Counted from the stretch's first letter, positions 42,662 to 51,540 are shown. The stretch: DNA of 64,000 nt from CAYUMU01 sp964445985 (GCA_964445985.1 CAYUMU010000026.1:1-64000), one strand, 5' to 3'. The notes: generated by a model from the sequence alone, not told the origin. Translations and numbers: made by a program.

Positions 42662-43123
42662 ATGATTCGCTGGGACACATGCCGACGAGAGTTCGAGCCA
42701 GATGGCGCACTTCGCGACATCTACGTTCATGGCACGACCATTGAGCATTGGCGCACGGTATTCGATGCGTTGCGTGAGACCTACACGTTGGAGTATTCGG
42801 TTGACGGCACAGCGCGTCCACTTCCAGTCATCGTGGATGAGGCGTTCACGACGCGCGACACCGCCAGCCCATCGTTGCATTTTCGAGTCGGCGGCATTGT
42901 TGTGGCATGTCACTTTTTCACCACCACGGAGATTGAGTTCGACATCTCTCCTCGTGAGGTCACGTCGCAGACGGAACTCGACGAGCTACTTGGCTTTTTG
43001 CGGTTGGTCGGTGACACTCTTGGGAGAGCGGTCATCATGAGTTACGAGAGCGATGAGCAGCATCCATTCATCACCTATGAGCCGAGCAAGAGAGAGTTTC
43101 AGTATCACGAGGTTGCGGCCTAA
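42662..43123 (+). CDS. Cassette protein, unknown function
   Basis: The ATG is 16 bp after attC site 5 and the stop falls within the left core of attC site 6. The 153-residue protein starts MIRWDTCRREFEPDGALRDI, followed by an apparent alpha/beta domain (TVFDALRETYTLEYSVDG, IVVACHFFTTTEIEFDISPR, ELLGFLRLVGDTLGRAV). This is the last cassette before the hpn genes. No family is recognised, although the arrangement resembles other small immunity-like cassette proteins. Confidence 0.78.
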   Translation: MIRWDTCRREFEPDGALRDIYVHGTTIEHWRTVFDALRETYTLEYSVDGTARPLPVIVDEAFTTRDTASPSLHFRVGGIVVACHFFTTTEIEFDISPREVTSQTELDELLGFLRLVGDTLGRAVIMSYESDEQHPFITYEPSKREFQYHEVAA

Positions 43124-43210
43124 CCGTGCTCTGCAGCGAACCCGGACTGAACGTCGCGGTTGCAATCCACGCCTCCCGTGGGCCGGGTCGCTGAACTCGG
43201 TTCGTTAGGC
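43118..43210 (+). other. attC site 6 (last of array)
   Basis: Canonical cores GCCTAAC (43118-43124) and GTTAGGC (43204-43210). Left CGTGCTCTGCAGCGAACCCGG pairs with right CCGGGTCGCTGAACTCGGTT. It lies 34 bp from the end of hpnE, on the opposite strand. Confidence 0.9.
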
Positions 43211-43243
43211 GGTGCGAGACATGGCAGCCCATCGAACGCCTCG

Positions 43244-44695
43244 CTACCACAAAATCCGCGCAAGCCATCCCCTCGGCAAATCCCCCTGCAAGCACCTCCG
43301 CGGTCGCCCCAACTCCTTCAGCACCCCTTCCGCCGCCAGGTAGCCGCTGCGCACCGCCCCTTCCATGGTCGCAGGCCAGTTGGTGGCCGTCCAGTCGCCG
43401 GCCAGCAACAGGTTGGGGATCGGCGTTTGTTGCTTTGGACGCAGTTCCTCAATGCCGGGCCGTTCTCCGCTTGCAGGGCAGACCGAAAATACCGCGTGCG
43501 GGTCGGTGACGACTTTGGCCTTGAGCAATACCGCCTCTGCTGCCGCTGGCCATACGGCGCGCAGGTCGGCCAGCACTTCGGCCACGATGTCGTCTTTTCC
43601 TCGCCCGGCCAATTGCCGCGACGCGCTGATGACCACCTGGTAGTAATGCTCGGTGGCGGCTGGCAGCGTGCGGCGAAAGACCCATTGGCTGAGCCGGCCG
43701 ACCAGCACGGCGTGCGGAAGGTCGATGATCGGCCGATCGAACCACAGATGAACCGCCGAGATGGGCGACGACTCGATCTGACCGGCATTCCGAACGGCCG
43801 GCAGTTTCTCTAAATCAAGCGCGGCAAACAGGCCGGCTACGTGCCGCCAGGGCACAGCGACAATCACCGCCTCGCACGGCTGAAATTGCTCGCCCCCGGA
43901 ACCCTCGGAACTCGTTCGATAGCGCACGCCCACCGCGCGGCCGCCTTCCAATTCCACCCGCTGCACGCGGGTACCCAGTGAAAGCTCCACGCCTTGGGCC
44001 ATGAGCCAGCCTTGCAATCGTTCGCCATAGAGTTCGCCCAGTGAGATCGCGGGAATCTCCACCTCATAAGCCTGAGCGTTCGCCATAAAGCCATCCACAA
44101 ACACCTTGCGGGCGTACTTCAGCGAGGCCTGGTCCACGTTCTCGCCCAGCGCGCTTTGCAGCACCAGTTCCCAAAACCGCTCGATGGCCTGCGGCGTTTG
44201 CTTCTGCCGGCGCAACCAATCGCCCACGGTGGTATCGCGGAGCAGGTCGGCATCGCGCAGCCGGGCCAGCTTCCACAGCGCCGAGCCAATTCGCACGCGC
44301 TCCCAGCGGGTGAGGAATTTCAATCCCCACAGCGCCGCGCCCAAATGCAACGGCGCCGGCAAAATGCGGCTGCCGGCAAAAGGGTAGTGCCGCCCGTCTG
44401 GCCCAAAGAAGTGCAGCACGCGGTGCCGTTCGAACGCGTCGGCCAGCCCTGTTTGCTGGCAGAAGTGGACCAGGTTGGTGCAACAGCGCATGCTCACGTG
44501 CTGGCAATGGTCCACCCAGGCCTCGTCTTCCGCTTCGCGAAAGGAAGTAGCCCTGCCGCCCAAACGCCGCCGGCCCTCGAACAGCCGCACTTCGATTCCG
44601 CCAGCGGATATCAGGGCTGCCGCCGCCGCCAATCCGGCCAGGCCGCCGCCAACAATCGCTACCCTGGGCTGCCCTGGCGATTGGCCTGCGCTCAT
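43244..44695 (-). CDS. hpnE: Hydroxysqualene dehydroxylase HpnE
   Basis: HpnE is an FAD amine-oxidase-fold enzyme that reduces hydroxysqualene to squalene. The ATG at 44695 overlaps the hpnD stop by 4 bp (ATGA) and leads to VAIVGGGLAGLAAAAALISAG, the FAD dinucleotide motif at about residue 10. LFEGRRRLGGRATSF and the C-terminal LLLAGDWTATNWPATMEGAV block complete the FAD site. Length, 483 residues, is normal. It is the last of three coupled genes. Confidence 0.95.
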   Translation of the reverse strand: MSAGQSPGQPRVAIVGGGLAGLAAAAALISAGGIEVRLFEGRRRLGGRATSFREAEDEAWVDHCQHVSMRCCTNLVHFCQQTGLADAFERHRVLHFFGPDGRHYPFAGSRILPAPLHLGAALWGLKFLTRWERVRIGSALWKLARLRDADLLRDTTVGDWLRRQKQTPQAIERFWELVLQSALGENVDQASLKYARKVFVDGFMANAQAYEVEIPAISLGELYGERLQGWLMAQGVELSLGTRVQRVELEGGRAVGVRYRTSSEGSGGEQFQPCEAVIVAVPWRHVAGLFAALDLEKLPAVRNAGQIESSPISAVHLWFDRPIIDLPHAVLVGRLSQWVFRRTLPAATEHYYQVVISASRQLAGRGKDDIVAEVLADLRAVWPAAAEAVLLKAKVVTDPHAVFSVCPASGERPGIEELRPKQQTPIPNLLLAGDWTATNWPATMEGAVRSGYLAAEGVLKELGRPRRCLQGDLPRGWLARILW

Positions 44696-45576
44696 CGCCC
44701 CACGGCTCCCGGCAGGCAGCGCGTGACCATGGGCTTGGCCATAAATCGGGCGGCAATCCACAGCTTGCGATACGAGCTAAGCCGCACGCGGCGCGAAAAC
44801 ACGTCCCCCTCGCGGCGGCGAATTTCTTGAAGCAAGGCGTGGTAAATGCCAGACATGGCTCGGAACACGCCCACGCCATCGGGGTGCAGCCAGCGTTCCA
44901 ACTCGCGGCTGGCCGCGTAGAGCGATTCGGCCCTTTCGATCTGAAAATCCATCAACTGCCGGAACCGGCCATTCTTCACGCCCCGCAGCAGTTCGTCTTC
45001 GGAATAGTGGAACCGCCGCAGGTCTTCGAGTGGCAGATAGTTCCGTCCGCGCTGGGAGTCTTCTTTCAGGTCGCGGAGGATATTGGTGAGTTGGAACGCC
45101 ACGCCTGCCTGTTCGGCCGGCGCGAGCGCCGCCGGATCGCTGAACCCCCAGATATGGATGCAGCTCAGGCCGACGGTCGAGGCCACGCAGTAACAGTAGG
45201 CCCTGAGGTCTTCGAAGGTCTCGTACCGCCGGGTTTCCAGGTCCATTTCCATGCCGTCGATAGCGCTGTGCAAATACTTGGGCGGGATATCGAAGCGGGC
45301 AATGGTATCGGCCAGGGCGGGGAAAAGGGGCGAATCGAACTGCCCCATCAGGGCCGCGTCGAGCGAAGCTCGCCAGGCTTCCAACGACGCGCGGCGTTGC
45401 TCGGCCGGCGCGGCGCTATCGCCCAAGTCGTCGGTGCTTCGCAAAAACGCATACAGGGCGTACATGGCCCGCCGCTTATGGCCTGGCAACAGCAAGAACG
45501 AGTAGTAAAAATTGCTCGCCGTACGACGGGCCAGCCGCTGGCAATGGCGATAACTGTCGGCAAGTGAAATGCTCAT
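44692..45576 (-). CDS. hpnD: Presqualene diphosphate synthase HpnD
   Basis: HpnD condenses two farnesyl diphosphates to presqualene diphosphate. The ATG at 45576 overlaps the hpnC stop by 4 bp and gives MSISLADSYRHCQRLARRTA and 294 residues. The first Asp-rich site is AFLRSTDDLGD and the second is AFQLTNILRDLKEDSQRG, both needed for Mg-diphosphate binding. FYYSFLLLPGHKRRAMYALY is a family block. Confidence 0.95.
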   Translation of the reverse strand: MSISLADSYRHCQRLARRTASNFYYSFLLLPGHKRRAMYALYAFLRSTDDLGDSAAPAEQRRASLEAWRASLDAALMGQFDSPLFPALADTIARFDIPPKYLHSAIDGMEMDLETRRYETFEDLRAYCYCVASTVGLSCIHIWGFSDPAALAPAEQAGVAFQLTNILRDLKEDSQRGRNYLPLEDLRRFHYSEDELLRGVKNGRFRQLMDFQIERAESLYAASRELERWLHPDGVGVFRAMSGIYHALLQEIRRREGDVFSRRVRLSSYRKLWIAARFMAKPMVTRCLPGAVGR

Positions 45577-46511
45577 GCGGCCGTTTCCGGCAACCTTTCC
45601 CGCCAGGACTGCCACAGCGAGGTAAACAGGAGGTGCAGTTTTTCACGCCGCGAGACTTGGGGCCGGCATTGCCAAACATCATAATTCAACCGCCGGATCG
45701 CAGCCAAAATGGCCAACCCCCCGCGGATAAACAGGGCCATATCCACTTTGAGCCGCCCCGGCATGGCTCCCACCAGCGGCCAGCCCAAGTGCAACTGGCG
45801 CTCGGCGCGTTCCACCAGTTGCTCCATCAACCGCCGAAAGGCCGGATTGAATTGCCGCTGGCGAAATTCCTCTTCACTATAGCCGGCGGCTGCCATGGCT
45901 TCGCGAGGCACGTAAATTCGTCCTCGGTCCAAGTCGCGCGCCAAGTCTTGCCAGAAGTTCGCGAGTTGCAAGCCCGTGCATACGGAATCGGAAAGCGGCC
46001 ATAGCCGCTCCTCCTGCCGCCGGGCCAGGTACAGCACCAGCCGCCCCACGGGATTGGCCGAGTTGCGGCAATACCCTTCCAACTCGCTCCACGTATCGTA
46101 CGACTGCACGGTCTGATCTTGGCGGAAGGCAGTCAGCAAGTCGGCAAAGGGCTCGCGCGGAATCTCGAATTCCGCCACCGTCGCCGCCAGCGCCACAAAC
46201 ACCGGGTGGCTGGCCTCGCCGGCATACATGGCGTTCAGTTCGCCTTCCCACCAGTCCAGCAGCGCCAGGCTGTGGGTGGTGTCGTCCACCTCGTCGGCCA
46301 GATCGTCGGCCCAGCGGCAATAGGCGTACACATGGCAAAAGTGCTGACGCAATTTCGGCGGCAGCAGCCAGCTGGCCACGGTAAAGTTCTCGTAATGCCC
46401 TCGGGCCAGTCGCCGGCAGTAGGCCTCGGCCGTTGTGCGATCGATCGCTTCTGCGGTTCCCTGTTGAGGACCGTAGCGGGCAAGCTCCACGGCAAACGGT
46501 TCGGCAGGCAT
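45573..46511 (-). CDS. hpnC: Hydroxysqualene synthase HpnC
   Basis: HpnC converts presqualene diphosphate to hydroxysqualene. The 312-residue protein is of the trans-isoprenyl diphosphate synthase fold. Its first Asp-rich site is YCRWADDLADEVDD and the second is LANFWQDLARDLDRGRIYVP. YENFTVASWLLPPKLRQHF opens the family region at about residue 40. With hpnD and hpnE it forms the bacterial three-step squalene route used for hopanoids or sterols. The squalene-hopene cyclase is not in the window. Confidence 0.95.
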   Translation of the reverse strand: MPAEPFAVELARYGPQQGTAEAIDRTTAEAYCRRLARGHYENFTVASWLLPPKLRQHFCHVYAYCRWADDLADEVDDTTHSLALLDWWEGELNAMYAGEASHPVFVALAATVAEFEIPREPFADLLTAFRQDQTVQSYDTWSELEGYCRNSANPVGRLVLYLARRQEERLWPLSDSVCTGLQLANFWQDLARDLDRGRIYVPREAMAAAGYSEEEFRQRQFNPAFRRLMEQLVERAERQLHLGWPLVGAMPGRLKVDMALFIRGGLAILAAIRRLNYDVWQCRPQVSRREKLHLLFTSLWQSWRERLPETAA

Positions 46512-46552
46512 GGCGGGACGCTGTAATTGGGGGGGCAGGCGGACATAGTCGC

Positions 46553-46592
46553 CTTTCGCTCCGCGAAAGGATTCGCTTTCGCGGAGCGAAAG
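46553..46592 (+). repeat. Perfect 17-bp inverted repeat in hpnC-ispH spacer
   Basis: CTTTCGCTCCGCGAAAG (46553-46569) is repeated as its inverse at 46576-46592 around a 6-base loop. Each arm is itself nearly palindromic. It lies in the divergent promoter region between hpnC and ispH and may be a dispersed repeat or a regulatory site. Confidence 0.8.
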
Positions 46593-46744
46593 CCGACTTA
46601 GTTTTGGTGCGATCAGAAATTAGACGGCGTCCACGGCTGGTCCGCGCGCAACTACCTGGGGAAGAGGAGCGGGCCGCGCCGGTCGTTTGGGTATTCAATC
46701 TCAAGGCGGTGTATTATGATGCGCTGCAAGGAAGGATACAAACC

Positions 46745-47683
46745 ATGAAGATCACCTTGGCCAGCCCTCGCGGGTTTTGTGCTGGCGTTAATATGGCGAT
46801 CGATTCGCTCGATTTAGCCCTAAAGCGTTTTGGCACGCCAATCTACGTATATCACGAGATTGTCCACAACAAGATCGTGGTCAGCCAGTTCAAAGACCGC
46901 GGCGTGGTGTTCGTCGATAGCCTCGACGAAGTGCCCGAGGGCGCGGTGCTGCTATTTTCGGCCCACGGCGTTGCGCCCCAGGTGCGGCAACTGGCCCGCG
47001 AGCGGAAGCTGTTTGCGATCGACGCCACCTGTCCCTTGGTCACCAAGGTGCATTTGGAAGCCGTGCGCTACGCCCGCGATGGCTACACCATTGTTTTAAT
47101 AGGGCACGAGGGGCACGACGAGGTCATCGGCACCATGGGCGAGGCCCCCGAGGCAATTTTGCTGGTGCAAACGCCCGAAGAAGCCTCGGCCTTGGAAGTT
47201 GCTAACCCCAAGAAACTCGCCTATCTCACGCAAACCACGCTTTCGGTGGACGACGCCAACCGGATCATCGCGGCCCTCAAGGCGCGGTTTCCCCACATCG
47301 CGAGCCCTCCCAAAGACGATATTTGCTACGCCACCCAAAATCGCCAAGAGGCCGTGCGTATTCTTACCCAAGGGGCTAACGTGGTGCTGGTGGTGGGCAG
47401 CCAGAACAGCTCCAACAGTCAGCGATTGGCGGAAATCGCGCGAGAGCAAGGGGTTACAGCCCATCTCATCGACCACGCCAGCGAAATAGAAGACGACTGG
47501 CTGCAGGGGAATGAGAACGTGCTGATCACGGCCGGGGCTAGTGCTCCAGAAAATGTTGTCCAGGAATGCGTGGCTGCGTTGCAGCTTAAGTTTGGGGCGA
47601 CGGTGGAAAGCCGCTTCATTCGTGAAGAAGATGTCCACTTTCCCCTGCCGCGAGAACTGCGTTCGCTGGCCAGCAGTTCTTAG
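46745..47683 (+). CDS. ispH: 4-hydroxy-3-methylbut-2-enyl diphosphate reductase
   Basis: IspH performs the last step of the MEP pathway, making IPP and DMAPP with a [4Fe-4S] cluster. The ATG at 46745 leads to MKITLASPRGFCAGV. The three cluster cysteines are in PRGFCAGV, DATCPLVTKVH and DDICYATQNRQ. The GSQNSSNSQRL substrate loop is intact, and the length (312) is normal. It is divergent from hpnC, whose pathway it feeds. Confidence 0.96.
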   Translation: MKITLASPRGFCAGVNMAIDSLDLALKRFGTPIYVYHEIVHNKIVVSQFKDRGVVFVDSLDEVPEGAVLLFSAHGVAPQVRQLARERKLFAIDATCPLVTKVHLEAVRYARDGYTIVLIGHEGHDEVIGTMGEAPEAILLVQTPEEASALEVANPKKLAYLTQTTLSVDDANRIIAALKARFPHIASPPKDDICYATQNRQEAVRILTQGANVVLVVGSQNSSNSQRLAEIAREQGVTAHLIDHASEIEDDWLQGNENVLITAGASAPENVVQECVAALQLKFGATVESRFIREEDVHFPLPRELRSLASSS

Positions 47684-47755
47684 TGGGAGTAAGCGGCGCC
47701 GGCCCGCTGCTGCCAACGGCAACGGCCAGTTCGCCATGTGGAATTGATCGGACTT

Positions 47756-48808
47756 ATGAGAATAGGCGACCTGGAACTGTTCTTGCTCCAGCCGCCAGCC
47801 CTGGGCGGCGAGCACCGTACGCTCGTTCTGCGGTTGGTGTGCGACGCTGGCTGGGAAGGCTGGGGCGAAGCTCCCACCCAATTGCGGCCCGACGATCTGC
47901 CCGAGGTGCGGCAATTGCTCACCGCGGCGCTAGCCGAGCGGCATGTGGCCGATATCGAAGAGCTGGCCTCGCTGGAGATTGTGACCCGCCTGCAATTGGT
48001 GTCGGCCGTGGAGATCGCCTGCTGGGACGCCGTGGCTCGTTCCGCCGGCTTACCCCTCTGCCGGCTCTGGGGAGGCTGCTTTCGGACGCGAGTTCCCATC
48101 TGCCGACGATTGCCCAGCGATGGCAACACATCTTCGTCAGCGCTCATTCAACAGGCTCGCGAATGGGTGGAACAAGGCTACCGATCGCTGCTCGTGCCGT
48201 GCGCGAGTAGCGATGTATCGACCAGTCTGCGCCGGCTCGATTCCCTCCGCGGCGCCCTGGCCGACGGCGTGGAACTGCGCGTGGACGGCGAAAGCCGCTT
48301 CTCCCGGTTGCAAGCGGTCGACCTGGTTACGCAGCTCCAGCGAGAAGACTACCGCTTCTTGCTCGATTTGCTGGCAAACCCCGACCCCCCGGCCCTGGAG
48401 CACCTGCGCGCGGTGTCGCGCTCTCCCTTGGCGCTGGGAGGCAGCATTCGCACCGCGAACGACGTGTTCACCGCCGCGCCCATCGTGCAACATTTTGTGC
48501 TGTCGCCCGAGCGCTTGCACAACGGCTGGCGGTCCATCGTCCGCTGTGCCACGGTGGCCGATGCGGCAGGCATTTCGGCCTCGCTCTCCGAAACGCATTC
48601 CCTGGGCCTCACGTCCGCCGCCATGCTGCACATGATCGCGGCCCTCCCCTCCCTGGCCGCCGCCCACGATATCCTGGGCTGCCCCGCCGGCGACTCCGTA
48701 TTGATCGAGCCGCTCGAACCGCAAGACGGCATGCTCACCGTCCCCCTGGGAGCCGGCTTAGGGGTAGAACCCGATCGGACCCGGCTGGAACGCCTGCAAA
48801 TCGGTTAG
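47756..48808 (+). CDS. Enolase-superfamily protein lacking metal ligands
   Basis: The start is at 47756 (MRIGDLELFLLQPPALGG); an in-frame ATG at 47738 is also possible. The 350-residue protein has the N-terminal capping domain (GWEGWGEAPTQL) and a barrel like mandelate racemase/muconate cycloisomerase enzymes. VDGESRFSRLQAVDL keeps the first metal Asp, but the second ligand region reads FLLDLLANPDP instead of an EEP motif, and the third reads LALGGSIRTANDV without the expected acidic residue. The KxK catalytic lysines are replaced in GYRSLLVPCA. It is probably a non-catalytic relative, or one with altered chemistry. It may be cotranscribed with ispH. Confidence 0.75.
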   Translation: MRIGDLELFLLQPPALGGEHRTLVLRLVCDAGWEGWGEAPTQLRPDDLPEVRQLLTAALAERHVADIEELASLEIVTRLQLVSAVEIACWDAVARSAGLPLCRLWGGCFRTRVPICRRLPSDGNTSSSALIQQAREWVEQGYRSLLVPCASSDVSTSLRRLDSLRGALADGVELRVDGESRFSRLQAVDLVTQLQREDYRFLLDLLANPDPPALEHLRAVSRSPLALGGSIRTANDVFTAAPIVQHFVLSPERLHNGWRSIVRCATVADAAGISASLSETHSLGLTSAAMLHMIAALPSLAAAHDILGCPAGDSVLIEPLEPQDGMLTVPLGAGLGVEPDRTRLERLQIG

Positions 48809-48819
48809 CCCCGCGGGTG

Positions 48820-48869
48820 GCACGCCCCTGAGCCCCAGCGAAGGGCGTGGTAGCAGCGGAGTTGGGCCA
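48820..48869 (+). repeat. Dispersed GC-rich repeat, copy 2
   Basis: Second copy of 8696-8744: GCACGCCCCTGAGCCCCAGC followed by GAAGGGCGTGGTAGCAGCGG. It directly follows the enolase-like gene. Apart from this and the repeats nearby, 48870-49258 contains no supported gene. Confidence 0.75.
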
Positions 48870-48884
48870 AACCAACAAAACGCC

Positions 48885-48936
48885 GGGTGGCACGGACCCA
48901 CCCCCCCCATTCGGGTGCCACTGGCTTTGCCAGTGT
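48885..48936 (+). repeat. Dispersed GGGTGGCACGG repeat, copy 2
   Basis: GGGTGGCACGGACCCACCCC and CATTCGGGTGCCACTGGC.TTGCCAGTG match 34201-34261 at the ends. Contains an inverted repeat GGTGCCACTGGC/GCCAGTG. Confidence 0.7.
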
Positions 48937-49258
48937 TCACGGGCGTTCAACCCGCTGCCTCCCGCAGCCCTCACCTCACGCCCCGCCGACCCACATCCTC
49001 TTGCGGCCCGACACTTCCAGCCACCCTGCCAGCAAGCCCCCTCCCAAGGACCATTGAACCAAGTGCCACCGGCCTCATTTTCAAGAAAAACCCTCATTGT
49101 ACATTGACATACGTTCACTATTCGTGTACTGTTCATACTCACACGCTTGGCGGCCGCGTTCGTTGGGTTGGGAAGCGGCAGCCAGGTGGGGTGGGGTTGA
49201 TACACAAGTCATGCACTACATTAAGCAGAACTGCCATGTGAGCATTGTTGCCGGGCGC

Positions 49259-49286
49259 CATGCTTACGCCCACTGGCGTAAGCATG
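49259..49286 (+). repeat. Perfect hairpin left of ParE module
   Basis: CATGCTTACGCC (49259-49270) and GGCGTAAGCATG (49275-49286) pair perfectly around CACT. A near-identical hairpin, inverted in its loop, is at 50026-50047 on the far side of the toxin-antitoxin pair. Confidence 0.85.
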
Positions 49287-49440
49287 CAGAAAAACGCTGC
49301 ATAGAGCAAAGCTCTCGGCATGCCACACGGTCGCGGGCTTGGTATGGTAAACTGAATTCGCGCCATGCTGGTTAACTTGGCGTTAGCGGTCAAACAGTCG
49401 CCGGAGTTACACTCGAACAGCAAGCAATATGGTGGTGCTT

Positions 49441-49674
49441 ATGGCCCGAGCAGTGAAAGATATCGAGCGCGAGATTCAAGAACTTAGTTCCGAAGACAAA
49501 GTCGGGTTGATTCGTGCTTTGATAGCCGATCTTGACGCGCCAGCCGACGCGAATGTCGAACGAGTCTGGTTGGAAACATCACAGCGGCGTTATCGGGAAC
49601 TCGTGGAAGGCAAAGTCCAAGGCGTTCCTGGTCCTCTCGTGTTTGAACGTCTTCGCAAGCGTATGGGCGGATGA
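49441..49674 (+). CDS. Addiction-module antitoxin (TIGR02574-like)
   Basis: The 77-residue product (start 49441; 49429 is also in frame) begins MARAVKDIEREIQELSSEDK, matching the pattern of putative addiction module components in which LIRALIADLD follows. The C-terminus RYRELVEGKVQGVPGPLVFE is also typical. It should neutralise the ParE-like toxin with which it overlaps by 4 bp (ATGA at 49671). Confidence 0.8.
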   Translation: MARAVKDIEREIQELSSEDKVGLIRALIADLDAPADANVERVWLETSQRRYRELVEGKVQGVPGPLVFERLRKRMGG

Positions 49675-49970
49675 GATACGAATTTCATCCTGAAGCGGAG
49701 CAAGAGCTGTATGAAGCTGCTTCGCGATATGAAGCGGCACTTCCGGACCTCGGGCTCCGATTTGGAAATGAAGTCGAACGAGTTATCCATCTACTGTTGG
49801 AACACCCCGAACTTGGGTCGCCACTTGGCGACGACCTGAGACACTTCATACTTCGCAAGTTTCCATTCACCATTGTGTATGCCACCATTTCCGATCTCGT
49901 CTACATCGTGGCAGTTGCGCATGGAAGCCGTGAGCCGGGTTATTGGCGGTTGCGTGTGCAAGACCTCTAA
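49671..49970 (+). CDS. RelE/ParE family toxin
   Basis: The 99-residue protein has the ParE fold sequence: MRYEFHPEAEQELYEAASRY, then FGNEVERVIHLLLEHPELGSP, RHFILRKFPFTIVYATIS and VYIVAVAHGSREPGYW. The HGSREPGYW ending is the family's C-terminal motif. ParE toxins inhibit gyrase whereas RelE toxins cleave mRNA; the sequence suggests the ParE side. It is coupled to the antitoxin, and the pair lies between two matching hairpins. Confidence 0.88.
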   Translation: MRYEFHPEAEQELYEAASRYEAALPDLGLRFGNEVERVIHLLLEHPELGSPLGDDLRHFILRKFPFTIVYATISDLVYIVAVAHGSREPGYWRLRVQDL

Positions 49971-50025
49971 CCGATTCAACTCCAAATTCCCCACTCCGAA
50001 CTTTCCTTTCACGCCAGTGTGCCAT

Positions 50026-50047
50026 GCTTACGCCAGTGGGCGTAAGC
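50026..50047 (+). repeat. Perfect hairpin right of ParE module
   Basis: GCTTACGCC (50026-50034) pairs with GGCGTAAGC (50039-50047) around AGTG. The arms equal those of 49259-49286 and the loop is its complement, so the two hairpins may be inverted copies of one element. Confidence 0.85.
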
Positions 50048-50146
50048 CAGTGTAGGGTAGGCATTCTGCCTGCCACAATGCGGGTTAAATCGTGCATCAC
50101 GCGGTGGATTGCACAAAGGGCTTCCACGGGCGGCGTGCCATCCCAC

Positions 50147-51241
50147 CTACTCCAGCTTCCCCTCTCGAAACGCTTCCACAATCTCTTCCAAGCTCCGCGA
50201 GGTATCGATTGGCAGGTTGCGTTGGCGGACCTCCTCCACGACCGCCAGCGAGGGTTCCACTTGATCAGCGGTAAACGCCGTGCGGCGGAGCGGTTCGTCG
50301 TTGAACAGGCTCAGCACGCTCAGGGTTGCCGTGACCTGTCCTTCGGTTTGCCGCACTTGGGCCAGGCGTCCCAGTTGTTGGAGCCAGCGATCGAGCGGTT
50401 CCCACGCCCAGTGGCGACCGCGCAGATCCGCTTGGACTTGCGCCACCACGCCGAGCAGTTGCCCGGCGTCTTTGGCGGAGATGGCGAACTGGAATGTCAG
50501 TTGTCCGCCCTTGCGCCCCAGAGTAACCGCGTTCCGCTCGGCCGCTTGGGCCAGCAGACGCAACGATTCGTCGTCCAGAATCGAAATCAGCGGCAACGCC
50601 GGCGGCTCGTCGACCAGTTCTCGTTCGCGGGCCATGGCCTTGAGCACCCGGCGCAACTCGTCCCAAGTCCAGCGTTCGGCCCCGCCCTCGATTCGGCGGG
50701 CTTGCTCTTCTCGGGCCGCGGTTTGCAACCCCTCGCTCCACTCGGCCTGGGTTTCCTTCAGCAACCAGTCGACCGCCACGCCTGGGATTTCCGTTTGGTG
50801 GTAGTAGCACAGCGATTGCTCGTTGGACAGAAAGAACCGGCCCGGACGGACGCCGAACTCGGCCAGGTTGAGCTCGGTTTGATTGGCAGGCGTTTTGTCT
50901 TCCTCGGTTCCTGCACGAGGCTTTCCCAGGCTAATCGTTCGATAGGCGCGGGGGCCGGTTCGCAGCCATTGTTCTTCGGTGTCGCCAAAGACCGGAATGA
51001 CGCCCGGCTTGACCAGCAACAATTCGTCGCGTTGTTCCCACAGCCGGGTCAAATGAGCCAGATCGGCGTTCCGGCCAGCGCCGGGGGGCTCGCTGGTGCG
51101 AATGTTGCAATACACCCGCAAATGCCGGTAAACGTCGCGCTGGGTGTCGTATTCAATCACGCTGAACCGCTCGGCCTTGATGCAGCCAACGATTGACAGG
51201 CAGCACGCCGCCAACGCTCCCATCGCGAGTCTGGTCTGCAT
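50147..51241 (-). CDS. Putative lipoprotein of unknown function
   Basis: The 364-residue protein starts MQTRLAMGALAACCLSIVGC, a signal peptide with a probable lipobox ending at Cys20. The mature part is soluble and helical, with segments such as EEQWLRTGPRAYRTISLG and FQFAISAKDAGQLLGVVAQV, and a C-terminal RSLEEIVEAFREGKLE. No known domain is recognised. Monocistronic. Confidence 0.8.
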   Translation of the reverse strand: MQTRLAMGALAACCLSIVGCIKAERFSVIEYDTQRDVYRHLRVYCNIRTSEPPGAGRNADLAHLTRLWEQRDELLLVKPGVIPVFGDTEEQWLRTGPRAYRTISLGKPRAGTEEDKTPANQTELNLAEFGVRPGRFFLSNEQSLCYYHQTEIPGVAVDWLLKETQAEWSEGLQTAAREEQARRIEGGAERWTWDELRRVLKAMARERELVDEPPALPLISILDDESLRLLAQAAERNAVTLGRKGGQLTFQFAISAKDAGQLLGVVAQVQADLRGRHWAWEPLDRWLQQLGRLAQVRQTEGQVTATLSVLSLFNDEPLRRTAFTADQVEPSLAVVEEVRQRNLPIDTSRSLEEIVEAFREGKLE

Positions 51242-51540
51242 GGCTGGGCTCTCCGGTTAATAAGGTGACGGTACGCGGAGCCCGCGGCGGTAGGGCCGCG
51301 CGCTCTCCTTTCTGCTCCCCTCTTTAGAGTCTAATCGGCCGCGCGCCGCCACGTCCAGGATTGTCGGCTGGCCGCGCCCCTTTCGCGTGCCGCGTCTGTT
51401 ACATTACCATTTCTCCAGGGGGACGAAGGTCGGGCTGCCGACGGGGCGCCTTCCTTTTCGCCCCCCATGATCGCCAGCAACAGCACTCATGGTTGCCGCC
51501 GGTAATGCGGCTTGCCGTCTCGCCCACGGAAAACGAATCG

